From: Galaxea fascicularis
Lineage: Eukaryota > Cnidaria > Anthozoa > Scleractinia > Euphylliidae
Assembly: GCA_948470475.1 (NCBI GenBank)
Contig: OX419345.1
Span: 14,380,800-14,444,799, forward strand
Length of the DNA stretch: 64,000 nucleotides
Direction: 5' to 3'
The notes under the pieces are model-generated. The model worked only from the letters and a program-made list of their open reading frames with translations, had not been told where the DNA came from and did no database searches. This document shows positions 52,949 through 63,222 of this stretch, piece by piece; the stretch's first letter is position 1, and the number at the start of each line of letters is the position of its first letter. The position numbers and the translations under genes were made by a program.

Positions 52949-55855
52949 ATGGGGATAAATAATGATAATTTTCATAATCCACATACAGTGAATCCTGGTA
53001 CTCAAGGAGCAGTTGGTCCGCCAGGTCCGCCAGGTCCTGGTTTTAAATTAACATCTGATGGAAATTATGATATCGATAATAAAAAAATAACTAACGTGGC
53101 GACGCCGACAACTGATGCTGATGCAGCAACCAAAAAATACATTGACGACCATGTCACTAATGTTCATCTGACAGGATATATCAAAAAAGATGGTAGCGTA
53201 GCGATGACTGGTGATTTGAATGTGGGTAATCACAAAATAATAAATCTAGCAACCCCTACAACACAGACCGGCGCAACGACTAAGAAATACGTTGACGATG
53301 GACTGAATTCAAAAGTTGCACAGAGTCAGGTTATGGTAGGTGATGCAGAAGCGGGAAAATTGGTTAAATATCTACCCGACAAAGGTATAATCACACCTAA
53401 ACTGTATATTCCTGACCAATACAATGATTCCGTGATCATTGAGGCTGAGAATCAGGATTTTGACGATGTACATCTGAAAATACCGAATTTGAAAAATTAT
53501 GATGGGAGGGGTAAAAGAAGAAAAAGCAGCATTCTCGTCAGTTCTCTTGACAACACAACAAGTGGGTCAATCACAGCCCCGAGTGGAGGAATCAAAATAA
53601 AAGACGGAAATAATCAGGTTGTTATCAATAGAGCAGATATTGAAAAGCTTTACGAATCTGCAAGTGGTGCTAGCGGTATTACCACTGACAAATGCGTTCT
53701 GTACGACAATAACGGTGATATTTACGCAAATAGTTTTGCTGTCAAAGCCGAAACCGGAAATAACTTTGTTTTTCTAAAGTCTAGACGTCAAACAGCTTGG
53801 AGAAGTTTATTCATTCCAATTTTAAGTGGTGATGCTAGTATTGTTGTTGATCAATATAATCAAACAATCCGCGGATACAAGACTTTCAGCGAAGCGATAA
53901 CTCAGTCAAAAGAGGGAACAGCTAATAATCATTTGGTTACAAAAAATTATGTTGACACTCACTCATCAAACGGTAATTATCTCAAAACTGACGGGAGCTC
54001 ACGTATGTCTGGTGATTTGAATATGAATGAACAAAGGGTTAAGAACACAAAGGATCCCGTTGACCAACAAGATGGAGTCAATAAAAGCTACCTTGAAAGT
54101 CAATTAAGTGATTATTTGAAGACAAATGGTCAAAATCCGATGACTTACAATTTAAATATGGCTAATTACAAAATAATAAATTTGAAAGATACAACAAGCT
54201 CAAGTGGTGATTCAGAAGCAGTCAATAAAAAATATGTTGATGCTAAAGTGGCATCACCAGTGGATTTAACACCCTATCTCAAAAAGGATGGAAGCGTAGC
54301 TATGACCGATGATCTGAATTTGGATGGAAATAAGATTGTAAATGTTGGTACGCCAGCGGTTTTTGAGAACGATCATGCTGTCAACGTTAGCTTTTTCAAC
54401 ACCCAACTCAACACTTCAAATCAAAATATCACGCAGCAGTATAAGGACTACATCTCTAAATCACACATTGTCACCTCTGACAAGAAGAACGCTTTCTTAT
54501 ACCTGAGAGATGTTAATGAGAGCAGTTCCGAGAATAACATCACCATTAATGGGATTGTTGATTTCAACGGTTCGCCTCACCAGTATAAGAAGGCTTATAG
54601 CGCTGTTCTGACAAAGGATTCAGGAACAAACAATTATCGATCCAGGATAGGTTTCAATCTCAATCCTCTACCTCGTGGGACATACACAATGATATTTGAA
54701 TTCTTTCCACCAGAAATGATCAATATTCAGCTGTCAGCTAATAGTTCTGGTGCGGGCATCAACAAAAACGTTCAGCGTAACTTCACTAATTTCAGCAAAC
54801 TACTCGTGCAAATCAACAACAACAAGTTACAAGTTATCGATTACATCTATATTGATATGCATGGTACAACAACGTTGACACCGGTAAATGCTCATATGAT
54901 CGCCTACGGTGTTAAAGATTGGGTGGATAGTGTTGATCCGAGCGTCTATAACCTCGAACTGTTTGTAAACGATAACGATGAGATGAAGATGCAGACTAAC
55001 ATCAACATGGATACTCACAGAATCAAGAATGTGGGTAGTCCAATTAACAACACAGATGCCAGTAATAAGTTATACGTTGATAGAACGCTACGTAATAACA
55101 CCACACTACTCAGTGTTCCTATTCTTGAGAACCTAACACTCAGTCTGATACCATCGCTAACTCTCTTAGATGTTGATGAGAATGATAAGATAGCAGGGAT
55201 GACTGACCCTGTTAATAACAGAAAGTTTGCACAATCTGTCAACAACAGGAAACCCTTATTAAAGTTTGATACACGCCTTGGAAAGTATCACGCATATTTT
55301 GACGGTACAGATGATTTTCTCGCGTTTAATGGATTTCCTTCAACAGATGTTGGTGGTTCTTCTCACAACACATCAACAACGTTTATGCTTGTAAATACAC
55401 ATAACCAATATGCTCAAACACACTTCTTTTGGGGAAATTATATTAATAATAACGGATTCGGTGCACATTTACCATGGTCTGATGGTTTAGTGTATGTGGA
55501 TTGGGGGACGCCTCAAGTTGGGAGACTCACTAAGTCTGGTCTGTCAAACTTAACAGATAAAATAGAGTTATGGACTATTCGCGTTACAAAAGATCACAAC
55601 CCCTCACAGGCTACGTTAGACCTATTCAGAGGAACCGCTAGTGTGTCACCTATAGCGTCAGCAGTAATTACAGATCTCTTACCATCCAGTTCCCACACTT
55701 TTTCCATCGGAAGTATTGTAGACAACGCAACGCCCGTAAGTAGTACAAAAATGAATCTATACGCTTTCTTGATCTATAATAAAAGTTTGACAAATGCAGA
55801 GTTGAAACAGATGTTTAGATACTTTCAAAATGAGTTCCTTCGTTTCCAACAGTAA
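52949..55855 (+). CDS. Fibre-like protein: collagen-like start, tail-fibre repeats, lectin-like C-terminus
   Basis: 968 aa, the largest rightward gene. A short collagen-like Gly-Pro stretch lies at residues about 22-32. Then come several copies of a module of form DGNYDIDNKKITNV-TPTTDADAATKKYIDD or MSGDLNMNEQRVKNTKDPVD-Q-GVNKSYLE (around 38-75, 82-118, 320-395, 400-445, 455-490 and 685-720), the type seen in phage and viral tail fibres. The C-terminal part (about 770-965) looks like a concanavalin A/LamG-type lectin fold (HAYFDGTDDFLAFNG, FSIGSIVDNATPVSSTKMNL, FLIYNKSLTNAELKQMFRYF). Probably a trimeric surface spike that binds a host glycan or other receptor; that role is inferred. Start is set by the TCTA box. 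Confidence 0.8.
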   Translation: MGINNDNFHNPHTVNPGTQGAVGPPGPPGPGFKLTSDGNYDIDNKKITNVATPTTDADAATKKYIDDHVTNVHLTGYIKKDGSVAMTGDLNVGNHKIINLATPTTQTGATTKKYVDDGLNSKVAQSQVMVGDAEAGKLVKYLPDKGIITPKLYIPDQYNDSVIIEAENQDFDDVHLKIPNLKNYDGRGKRRKSSILVSSLDNTTSGSITAPSGGIKIKDGNNQVVINRADIEKLYESASGASGITTDKCVLYDNNGDIYANSFAVKAETGNNFVFLKSRRQTAWRSLFIPILSGDASIVVDQYNQTIRGYKTFSEAITQSKEGTANNHLVTKNYVDTHSSNGNYLKTDGSSRMSGDLNMNEQRVKNTKDPVDQQDGVNKSYLESQLSDYLKTNGQNPMTYNLNMANYKIINLKDTTSSSGDSEAVNKKYVDAKVASPVDLTPYLKKDGSVAMTDDLNLDGNKIVNVGTPAVFENDHAVNVSFFNTQLNTSNQNITQQYKDYISKSHIVTSDKKNAFLYLRDVNESSSENNITINGIVDFNGSPHQYKKAYSAVLTKDSGTNNYRSRIGFNLNPLPRGTYTMIFEFFPPEMINIQLSANSSGAGINKNVQRNFTNFSKLLVQINNNKLQVIDYIYIDMHGTTTLTPVNAHMIAYGVKDWVDSVDPSVYNLELFVNDNDEMKMQTNINMDTHRIKNVGSPINNTDASNKLYVDRTLRNNTTLLSVPILENLTLSLIPSLTLLDVDENDKIAGMTDPVNNRKFAQSVNNRKPLLKFDTRLGKYHAYFDGTDDFLAFNGFPSTDVGGSSHNTSTTFMLVNTHNQYAQTHFFWGNYINNNGFGAHLPWSDGLVYVDWGTPQVGRLTKSGLSNLTDKIELWTIRVTKDHNPSQATLDLFRGTASVSPIASAVITDLLPSSSHTFSIGSIVDNATPVSSTKMNLYAFLIYNKSLTNAELKQMFRYFQNEFLRFQQ

Positions 55856-55884
55856 TCTCTTAACTTTTATATAAACCAATTTAT

Positions 55885-56406
55885 ATGGTGGAACCAAGAA
55901 AGTGCATATTTGACTGGAATCATATTTCAGACAAATTAAGTGATGATCAAATCAAAGAATTAAATGGTTATTATGCAACTTATCATAGAAAGTGTTGGGT
56001 TTACAAATATGCTCTCAAACGTTTTAAACGCTGGAAATTATTAGGAAACTCCTTATCATTGGTTTTTGCCTCTGGTGGAATTGCATCATCAGTAGCCACA
56101 GGTGGTGTTAGTCTTGTAGCCATAAGTACTGCTGCACTTTTAATTCAAGGTTGGATGCAACATAAAAACTTAGATCAAAAAATTCAAAATTGTACCTATG
56201 CTTATCAAAGTTATGAACATTTGTTAAATGATATAAGAGCAATAATGAGAAGAGGAACTTTTGATCAAGATTACCTATTTAATAAAATGTGTAATATTGA
56301 TGATTATGTGGCTGACAATAGTCCTATTGTAGATAAATATGTATCCCGTTATAATAATAAATTTACAGTAAATCTGTCAAATAGTCGTAATGCTATTTTT
56401 CAATAA
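55885..56406 (+). CDS. Two-transmembrane protein, SLATT-like topology
   Basis: 173 aa. A cytosolic-looking helical N-terminus (LSDDQIKELNGYYATYHRKC, RFKRWKLLG) is followed by two adjacent hydrophobic helices (SLSLVFASGGIASSVATGG, VSLVAISTAALLIQGW), then a long helical C-terminal part (AYQSYEHLLNDIRAIMRRGT, DYVADNSPIVDKYVSRY). This layout recalls SLATT-domain membrane proteins of defence systems, but I see no diagnostic motif. Similar proteins occur in other cnidarian Polintons as far as I recall. ATG 55885 follows TTTATATAAACCAATTTAT. Function unknown; located in the right-end accessory block. Confidence 0.6.
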   Translation: MVEPRKCIFDWNHISDKLSDDQIKELNGYYATYHRKCWVYKYALKRFKRWKLLGNSLSLVFASGGIASSVATGGVSLVAISTAALLIQGWMQHKNLDQKIQNCTYAYQSYEHLLNDIRAIMRRGTFDQDYLFNKMCNIDDYVADNSPIVDKYVSRYNNKFTVNLSNSRNAIFQ

Positions 56407-56506
56407 TTTTTTAAAAAAATTTTTAAAAAAATATTGAAAAAGTACTTTTTCTTCTACCACAAATGCGAATGGTACATGAATTATTACTTAAATTTTTTTG
56501 GTTTAT
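56407..56506. terminator. Convergent 3' region with two AT palindromes
   Basis: Between convergent stops (plus gene at 56406, minus gene at 56507) lie ATTTTTTAAAAAAAT and the perfect 16-nt palindrome GAAAAAGTACTTTTTC (56436-56451). Either could form 3'-end hairpins for both transcripts. Confidence 0.45.
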
Positions 56507-57001
56507 TTAAGGTATTTGAAAACTATTACCAAATAATTTTCTTTTTCTTTTATTACAATATTCACAATATGAAACTAATACTTTTTGTCCATCTCTTCTT
56601 GTAACAAATTTTATTGAACCTTCACGGTGAGGTGTATTTTTTTTTTCATTGTGGCAATAGGTTTCAGGTATTTTTTTTAAACTTCTACTATATTGAATAT
56701 AATTATTACTATTAAAATTTCGAAATATAATTTTTATAATAAATAAATTTAAATTATAAATATCATGAAAATAAATAGTTGAATTTTCATACTGATTATC
56801 TTCATAATCAATATCTCTATCATTTTCACTATAACTTTCCACAATTTGAGTTCTACAATGAGGGCAACATCCCCTTCCATATCTAGAGTTTAACCATTGT
56901 GTCATACAAGAGGAATGAATAACACATTTACATTCTTGACAACCTTCATTATCAGTTGCGAATGGTAATTCTTCTGATTTACATATGAGACAAGTATTCA
57001 T
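56507..57001 (-). CDS. RING-type zinc-finger protein
   Basis: 164 aa from ATG 57001, which follows TATATATTATATATTAT; the upstream in-frame extension to 57058 is not used. The N-terminal RING/RING-CH-like domain is CLICKSEELPFATDNEGCQE, C-x-C/V-IHSSC, then CCPHCRTQ, with all expected metal ligands. A middle acidic/Tyr-rich segment, a hydrophobic patch (YNLNLFIIKIIFRNF) and a C-terminal YCEYCNKRKRK finger follow. Probably an E3 ubiquitin ligase-like modulator of host or viral proteins (inferred). It is the only leftward gene at the right end. Confidence 0.75.
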   Translation of the reverse strand: MNTCLICKSEELPFATDNEGCQECKCVIHSSCMTQWLNSRYGRGCCPHCRTQIVESYSENDRDIDYEDNQYENSTIYFHDIYNLNLFIIKIIFRNFNSNNYIQYSRSLKKIPETYCHNEKKNTPHREGSIKFVTRRDGQKVLVSYCEYCNKRKRKLFGNSFQIP

Positions 57002-57116
57002 ATAATATATAATATATATATTTTTTTTTTTAATATTGTAAAAACTGAAAACGGACATATGGATTTTACTTTGGTAATTACATGAAATTTTCCATATGGA
57101 TATTAAATAAACTCCC

Positions 57117-57443
57117 TAAAAAATGCCTATGGAAATTTCCATAGGCATTTTTTTTGCTTTGTCAAAAATCCCCTGTGGGGATCCTCTGTGGGGAAATTAC
57201 GTTTAAAAAAAGAAAAAATTGAAAAAAATGATCCTTGGTTGCCGATGCGCATTAAAAGGTTTTTTACTTTGTAATTACGTTTAAAAATTGAAAAAAATGA
57301 TCCTTGGTTGCCGATGCGCATTAAAAGAAAATTTTTTACTTTGTAATTTTTTCCATTTAAAATTCCATTTAAAAATTTTTAATTTTTAAAAGAAAATGTG
57401 TTTTTTAAAAAAACTGGCCTAGAACTCTCATTATCTATCTACT
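57117..57443. repeat. Right terminal inverted repeat, 327 bp
   Basis: Reverse complement of 39722-40048 over the full length, ending CTATCTACT. The inner edge is the same 36-nt palindrome (57118-57153), here about 117 bp upstream of the RING gene start rather than behind a gene. Confidence 0.95.
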
Positions 57444-57449
57444 TTGGAC
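57444..57449. repeat. Right 6-bp target-site duplication TTGGAC
   Basis: Identical to the six bases left of the element (39716-39721). The duplication is intact, which supports a single, fairly recent integration event. Confidence 0.95.
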
Positions 57450-60400
57450 GGTTATTTTCAGATTCTACATTATATTTGCTTTCCAGTGACATATCGTTTT
57501 CAGGGTTTCCTTAAGAACAACGCGCAGGAGAGATTATCCAAAAGGCTCCCCTAAAGGTTAACAGTAACCTTAAATCACCAATTTTTCCGCAAAGCCTTTG
57601 CGGCGGACAAAACGGAGGAACTTGATCCAGGAAAAGAAAGAACGCAAGGAATGCTAACCTGAGTAACAAAATTCCCGAAAAATTGCCTAAAATACTTCCC
57701 GAAATTTCCTAAACAAAAATTATAAAAACGTTTTCTTAAATCGTCGAAAATTTCTCTAAATTTCTTTATATACACCATTCGCAATTTTCCCAGTTTAGCA
57801 AAGACATGACGTGGAATAACGTAACCTGACAAGACTTGACGACAAAAAGGAAACACGGAACAACATCACAGTTAATTAAAAAGTTGCCAGGGATTCCGCC
57901 ACGTTTTCTCTTAAACTTCACTGATGGCCACATACGTGCGACACGGTTGGGTCCGTGGGATACAAAAGAATTTGATAGCAAGTTTATTTCTGGTTCATCC
58001 GCCACGTACTGTGGCCACTAAAGCCTAACACCTTGAAGCTAGTCAGCGGGAAGATCCCAAAAATATCAGGGTGTAGCTCGATACAACAGCCGAAACGTCA
58101 CCTGAAAAAATGATTTGTCTCCAAAATTCTACTTATTTTCTAAAATTCCCGGAACTTTATTAATTCCTTTCAGTGTCCAAAATTCACAAAAGGAGATTCC
58201 GGAGTTCTGTAGCTAACCTTAACTTATACAATACCAGAAATAATTGGTGGTAAAAATGAAAACTAAAATTGTTGACTGTATGATGGAAGTTATCCAGCAA
58301 ATTTGTGGTAGAAAAGTCATTGACAGCGATCGTTGTACGAACCGAGGCGTACAAATATACACGCCATGTTGCATGCTCAAATTTATGTATGAAGAAAATA
58401 GTCAGCATTAAGGCAAATGCAACAACGTTGCTTATCGAACTCTTTTGTAGGGTAACAAGTTAAAAGATATAGAGGTTTTACGATCAGAAACGTATACTAA
58501 AATACTTTTATTTATACTGCAAATGAGAGAAAAATAAATAAACCGTACCTGTAAATTGTAATTTACACTTTGCATTTGTTTTCGCCTGTTTGAGGATTCT
58601 ATTTAAAAATATGCTCAAATAAAATATAACTCTTGCAACAAACCGTACTAGACGATAATCTTAAAATTTCAGTTATGATGCATGTTAGCCAAAGCGAGAC
58701 TGAGAAAAGCAATACGCCGTGACTAAATTCTTTTACCACATGCATTTGCGCGTGTTTTCCACCACTACCCCTCGACATTCAGTACTTTTCCGTTGGTTGA
58801 AGACACTAAAATAAAGAAAGAAGACAAAAGGAGATCACCTAAACTTAGACGAAACTCGTCTTATTGATTTGAAATGAATGGTTTTTCGTATGTTTTACTC
58901 TGTACACATTCAACGAATGGAATTATCCGTAGTTACAGCTAGAAGAATCAAAGCTCGGCTGATATTTTAAAACTTAGAGCGCTAGCTTTAAGGCTAATAT
59001 TCAGATTCATCAATACTTTCTTGGCTACAATTTGACTCAGTACAGAGAAATTGAATTACTGAGTGATTATTTTCCCGCAGTAGTCTTTTATTTTTCTTCA
59101 CCTTCCACGGGAAAATTTGAGTTGATTGGTAAAATTTATGAAGGGTGACTGTGTTTTCAATCAGAGCAGAAATTACTCAGGCTTAATCGAGGGACAGTTG
59201 ATCAAGGATATCAATACTGCAAATCTGCTTTCAGAAGCGCGTTTTAATCTTACGCCGGATTAGTCAGCCTGTGAAGAAGGAATTCAATCTTGAATTAACT
59301 AGTACTGAATCGGGGAAGAGTTTAATGCAGCCTTCTAGCAATCGGGGTCAGGTTATTTGAGGCCTTCCAAGGGATAGAACTGACAAGCAACATGGCTCCG
59401 AAAGCAGGCGACAATGTTCTCTCAAAACTGTCCAGCCGAGAACCGACAGAAATTGGCAGAAAAAGCGCGACAGTTTGAGATAGGGACAATTCCTCCTTTT
59501 CAATTTTTAATTATTTGTTTTCTTTGCGATAGTGACATTTGTCTCTAACCAAATACTGGACATGCAGACAGAGTCGTACTACAAGCGACCAAGCGACACC
59601 TGACCACCCCTTGGAAGACCTCTTTTTTGTAGTAAAAATTAATAGAAGTAAGTACAGGTTAGAAATTTGGTACCGTTTTTAATCCGGCGACGATTTCAGG
59701 GACTTGGAAGACCCCGATACACTTTCAGCAATTTAAATTTGCTTTTCAAAGTCTACCACTCTACAAGCGCGACAAACAAAAAAATACTGAGAAGGCCAAA
59801 AGTCGTGAGTGCACCCATAAATATTAGGCTTATATACAACCTTATGAAATTCCTTGTTAGGGAGAACTATAAACTACCATATATAAGTTAGACGAAATAA
59901 AGTGAAAGAGCATATTAAAAAAAAAAAACAAATACGTCTTGACACCGAAAAACACACTTTAGTTAATGGTTGACTGAGAACAACAGAAATTTGCAGAATG
60001 TAATAAACATGTTAAAAGCCTGTCATAATGTTACTCTTACGACAAATTCTGACAGATTCAAATTGGCATCGGCCATTTAGTTGACATTTGCAGCTGCAGT
60101 ACATTTTAGCTCACGTGGACATCTTTAAAATGCACGGTGCGGGTTCTTATGTCTTAAAGTTGCTGTCTGTTGTGGCTGCACGTGATTCGCACGAGGACGT
60201 GCAATTAAGAGGTTATTCCTTAAGTGTAAAATAATATTAGATTTAAATTGCTGTGGTAAATCTTTTTACAACAATCTCTGCAGCAAGAAAAGGTCAAGAA
60301 ACCGTTGCGTGTCTAAGTCCAAGGAACGTTTGCGCGTGCTCATTGTGTTCCCTTCTTTACCACTTGCAAATGTTACGGGTTTTTGTGGTAAGGAAGGACC

Positions 60401-62047
60401 ATGGACATGCCAGCCATCAACAAACATAGTTGTTATTCCTAAGATGACTTAAAGCCAAAATATTGAATTAAGAATGCAATATTTAACCCCTGATCAGAAA
60501 TTGTTTTTCTGTATCGCAAAATATCTTCGTAAAGACATTAACCGTAACAAGGTACTTAAAAAAAAGGTACTTATTAAAATTCTACTCACGCACAACTTTA
60601 CGGTAATCAAAGATGAGGAAGCGATAAGTATTTTCTCCGTCGGTGGGCTAATCTACCTGTTTGCGGAACAGACTAAAGTGCTTTAATCGATAACGATCGC
60701 TGAGAACAGATTAAATATAAAGGAGTGAAACGTGGCGATAATTTTCCACACAATGCGAGCGAGTTTGTGATAAAGAGGTGTATAACTCCAACGCAGTTAA
60801 TCTCCTTGCTTTTGGAACACACAGTCATCACTTGTTGAGAGGTGTTGTTCCAGCGAAGGTTTATCACAAGGGCCAAAAGTGACGCAGGTGTGAAAAGGAA
60901 AAGGTTAGGGGTTGCAGAGTCCTAAATTTATTTCCTCTAACAGATACAGAACATATCAACTGAATGATCATGTGAAACTACTGAATTCAGGGAAACATAA
61001 GCACAACCTTACAAAGTTGGTTTATGTTGTTTGCATTCAAGAAATCTTGCAGCTTCACTTTGATTCGAATGGTAACACACTGGCTTTGTAATACCTTTGC
61101 TCTAGTTTTTACTTTTCAAAAAAACAAAACAAGCAAACAAAACACAATTTGTTAATGTGTGACAGTAACAAGAAAATCAACGGAAAATCTTTGTAAATCG
61201 CTCTGGAAAACAATCTCGTTGAACAGGAGACGAATATTAGGTTAATCCGGGCCAGGGTTTAAGAAGCCGTGGGTGAACGTACCAATGGTTAAAAGAAGGT
61301 ATGATACTAGTTAGTCATCTACTTGAATATGTATGTGATTCTTATATCAAATTTCGCTGTTAAAAATTTGCTTTTAGAAATGAAGGCTTGTTTTCAATTA
61401 CCTCGTCTGTTACAGCTGTCTGGTCGTTTCTTCGTTTTACCTAACATTTCGGAGAAAAATGTTGCTCGTTTTACCGTGTGATATTCTTTCTCAAAATCCT
61501 TTTGCGGAAGAAAACAAGTTTCGGTGTGATAAAGCGGCTGTAGGTGTGTCCAAGGCGTGCATGTAGGTTGATCGCTGTAGGTCGCCATCCAGATTAGTGC
61601 CGCTATATCTTTTTTGCACCGGAAAAATGGTCCGCAACGGCGAATTAAAAACATGTTTTAAATGACACAAACATTTTTTTAACCAAGCGATTACTAAGGA
61701 GCCCCTTCAGGTAACAGAAGTTGCCTTCTGAATCAAATGCTGAAATGATTTAAACAAACAAGCTGTGGATTTTTATCGAGCCAACAGTGTTAGTAGCTCG
61801 ATGGTTCTTTAATTTTCTTTTTAAATCAAACTGTAGGTATAATGAGATAGTGTTCGGTAATTTAACAAAAAATGAACTGGATAATTTCTGAGTAAGCCTC
61901 ACGTGAATTATAAACTGCTGAGACCGAGGAAAAACTTCTAGCAGATGAACGTAAATGTTAACCTCAGAGAATAACCATAGTTAAATTTACGATTTAGGCC
62001 AACCCTATGCCAAAAAACTCCTCTTTTTTAAGATTAACATCTCTTAG

Positions 62048-62310
62048 ACATTCACTGATTTCTTTCGGCAAAATTCAGTCCTTTTCGTTTGAAACCTCGA
62101 AGGCGACAAAGTGCGGAAAGAGTTCTGTCCGATTTAGATCTCTTGGGTGATCTGTGAAAAAGTAATATTTCTCCGGCTCTGAAGACATTCACTGATTTTT
62201 TTAGGAAAATTTCGGTCCCTTCGTTTGAAACTTTGAAGTCAACAAAGTGAAAGATTTCTGTCCATTGATTTGGATCCCTTGGGTGCTTTGTGAAAAAATG
62301 GTATTGTCTC
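62048..62310. repeat. Tandem duplication, unit ~135 bp
   Basis: GACATTCACTGATTTCTTTC starts near 62048 and a related GACATTCACTGATTTTTTTA near 62185. Each continues with a TCGTTTGAAAC-T-GAAG block and ends with TGTGAAAAA. The copies differ at roughly one base in six to seven by eye. Confidence 0.6.
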
Positions 62311-62998
62311 TCTCTTTCTGTGTGTGTGTGTTTTTTTTTTGTTTTTGTTTTTTTGTTTTTTTTTTTTTTGCAGATGTTTAAAAAAATGTGACGAGAGAAA
62401 AACAACGCAACAAAAATATGCAGCAAATAAAACTCTGTGTCATGCTACCTAATGACGTCATTCGTACAGCTGCCTTATAAGAGCCAATCACAAAGCTCGA
62501 AGTTTTATAAAAACAGCAACAAGAACATGTTTTTCGTTATTGTAAGTTATTTCTTAACCTGTTTATATCCCTTGCAAGATTATGGCATCCATAGATTCTA
62601 AATAGTGACATAAAGAGCTGTTTTTTGTGAAAATAAAAGTACTTCTTGACCCTCTGTTTGTTTGTTTTGACCAGGTATATTTTGCATGACAGTATCCTAG
62701 ATTTTTACCAAGTCTCAGCCGTTCAGTTTGCATCTTGATTACAGGGTATGATTAAGGAGATATCAGCTCTTGTTAAAATGCATCAGTGGGATGTATCTGA
62801 AAAGCCAAAATATTAATTTCCGTGTTTTTAACTCAGAGGGCTAAAAGCTACCAAACAAGGAAAGAAAACTAAGCGAAAATAGATAAACATTGAAGAGTAA
62901 GGAAAGATTAAGCTTTTTACTAAGGTAACTATTTATATATTCATTGACTGTCAAATGTTAAAGTGGGCATCTCACAGCTCTCTGTCTGTAAGGAATGG

Positions 62999-63222
62999 AG
63001 CCCGTTTCTCGAACCTAAAACCTTTTCGGGCCCGAAAAGCCATTTCTAAAGCTGCGATCCACTTTTTCTAGAAAGCTGCTCTTTTACTACGATTTTAAGA
63101 TATGACAGGGAAAATTTGTTGTAAAATTTCATGGCTGGAAACGTCTTCGTTTTTAAAATACGTAGAAAATTATGGCACTCGAAATAGGCCCGAAAAGTTT
63201 CGGGGGTTTCGAGAAACGCACA
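62999..63222. repeat. MITE-like foldback with GTTTCTCGA arms
   Basis: CCCGTTTCTCGAACC and TTTTCGGGCCCGAAAAG at the left are mirrored by AGGCCCGAAAAGTTTCGGGG and GGTTTCGAGAAACG at the right. About 220 bp with a non-coding centre. Confidence 0.55.

Larger units (their letters stand above)
39722..57443. mobile_element. Complete Polinton/Maverick (adintovirus-like) element, 17,722 bp
   Basis: Bounded by 327-bp inverted repeats with 5'-AG termini and 6-bp duplications. It encodes the Polinton core: protein-primed PolB, retrovirus-type integrase, adenovirus-type protease, packaging ATPase, major and minor capsid proteins. It adds a phospholipase A2, a fibre, an ssDNA-binding candidate, a RING protein and several small proteins. 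No reading frame is disrupted by a stop; the only frame changes coincide with slippery heptamers. Genes are densely packed, most starts have AT-rich promoter-like sequences close to the ATG, and base composition is more AT-rich than the flanks. Intact ends and apparently identical repeats point to a recent insertion. It could be a transposon, an integrated virus, or both. Confidence 0.97.

Noticed and set aside
62320..62370. T-rich/GT-rich tract as a poly(A) tail of a retrocopy
   Set aside because: No duplicated flanks and no coding remnant next to it; simple sequence is enough to explain it.
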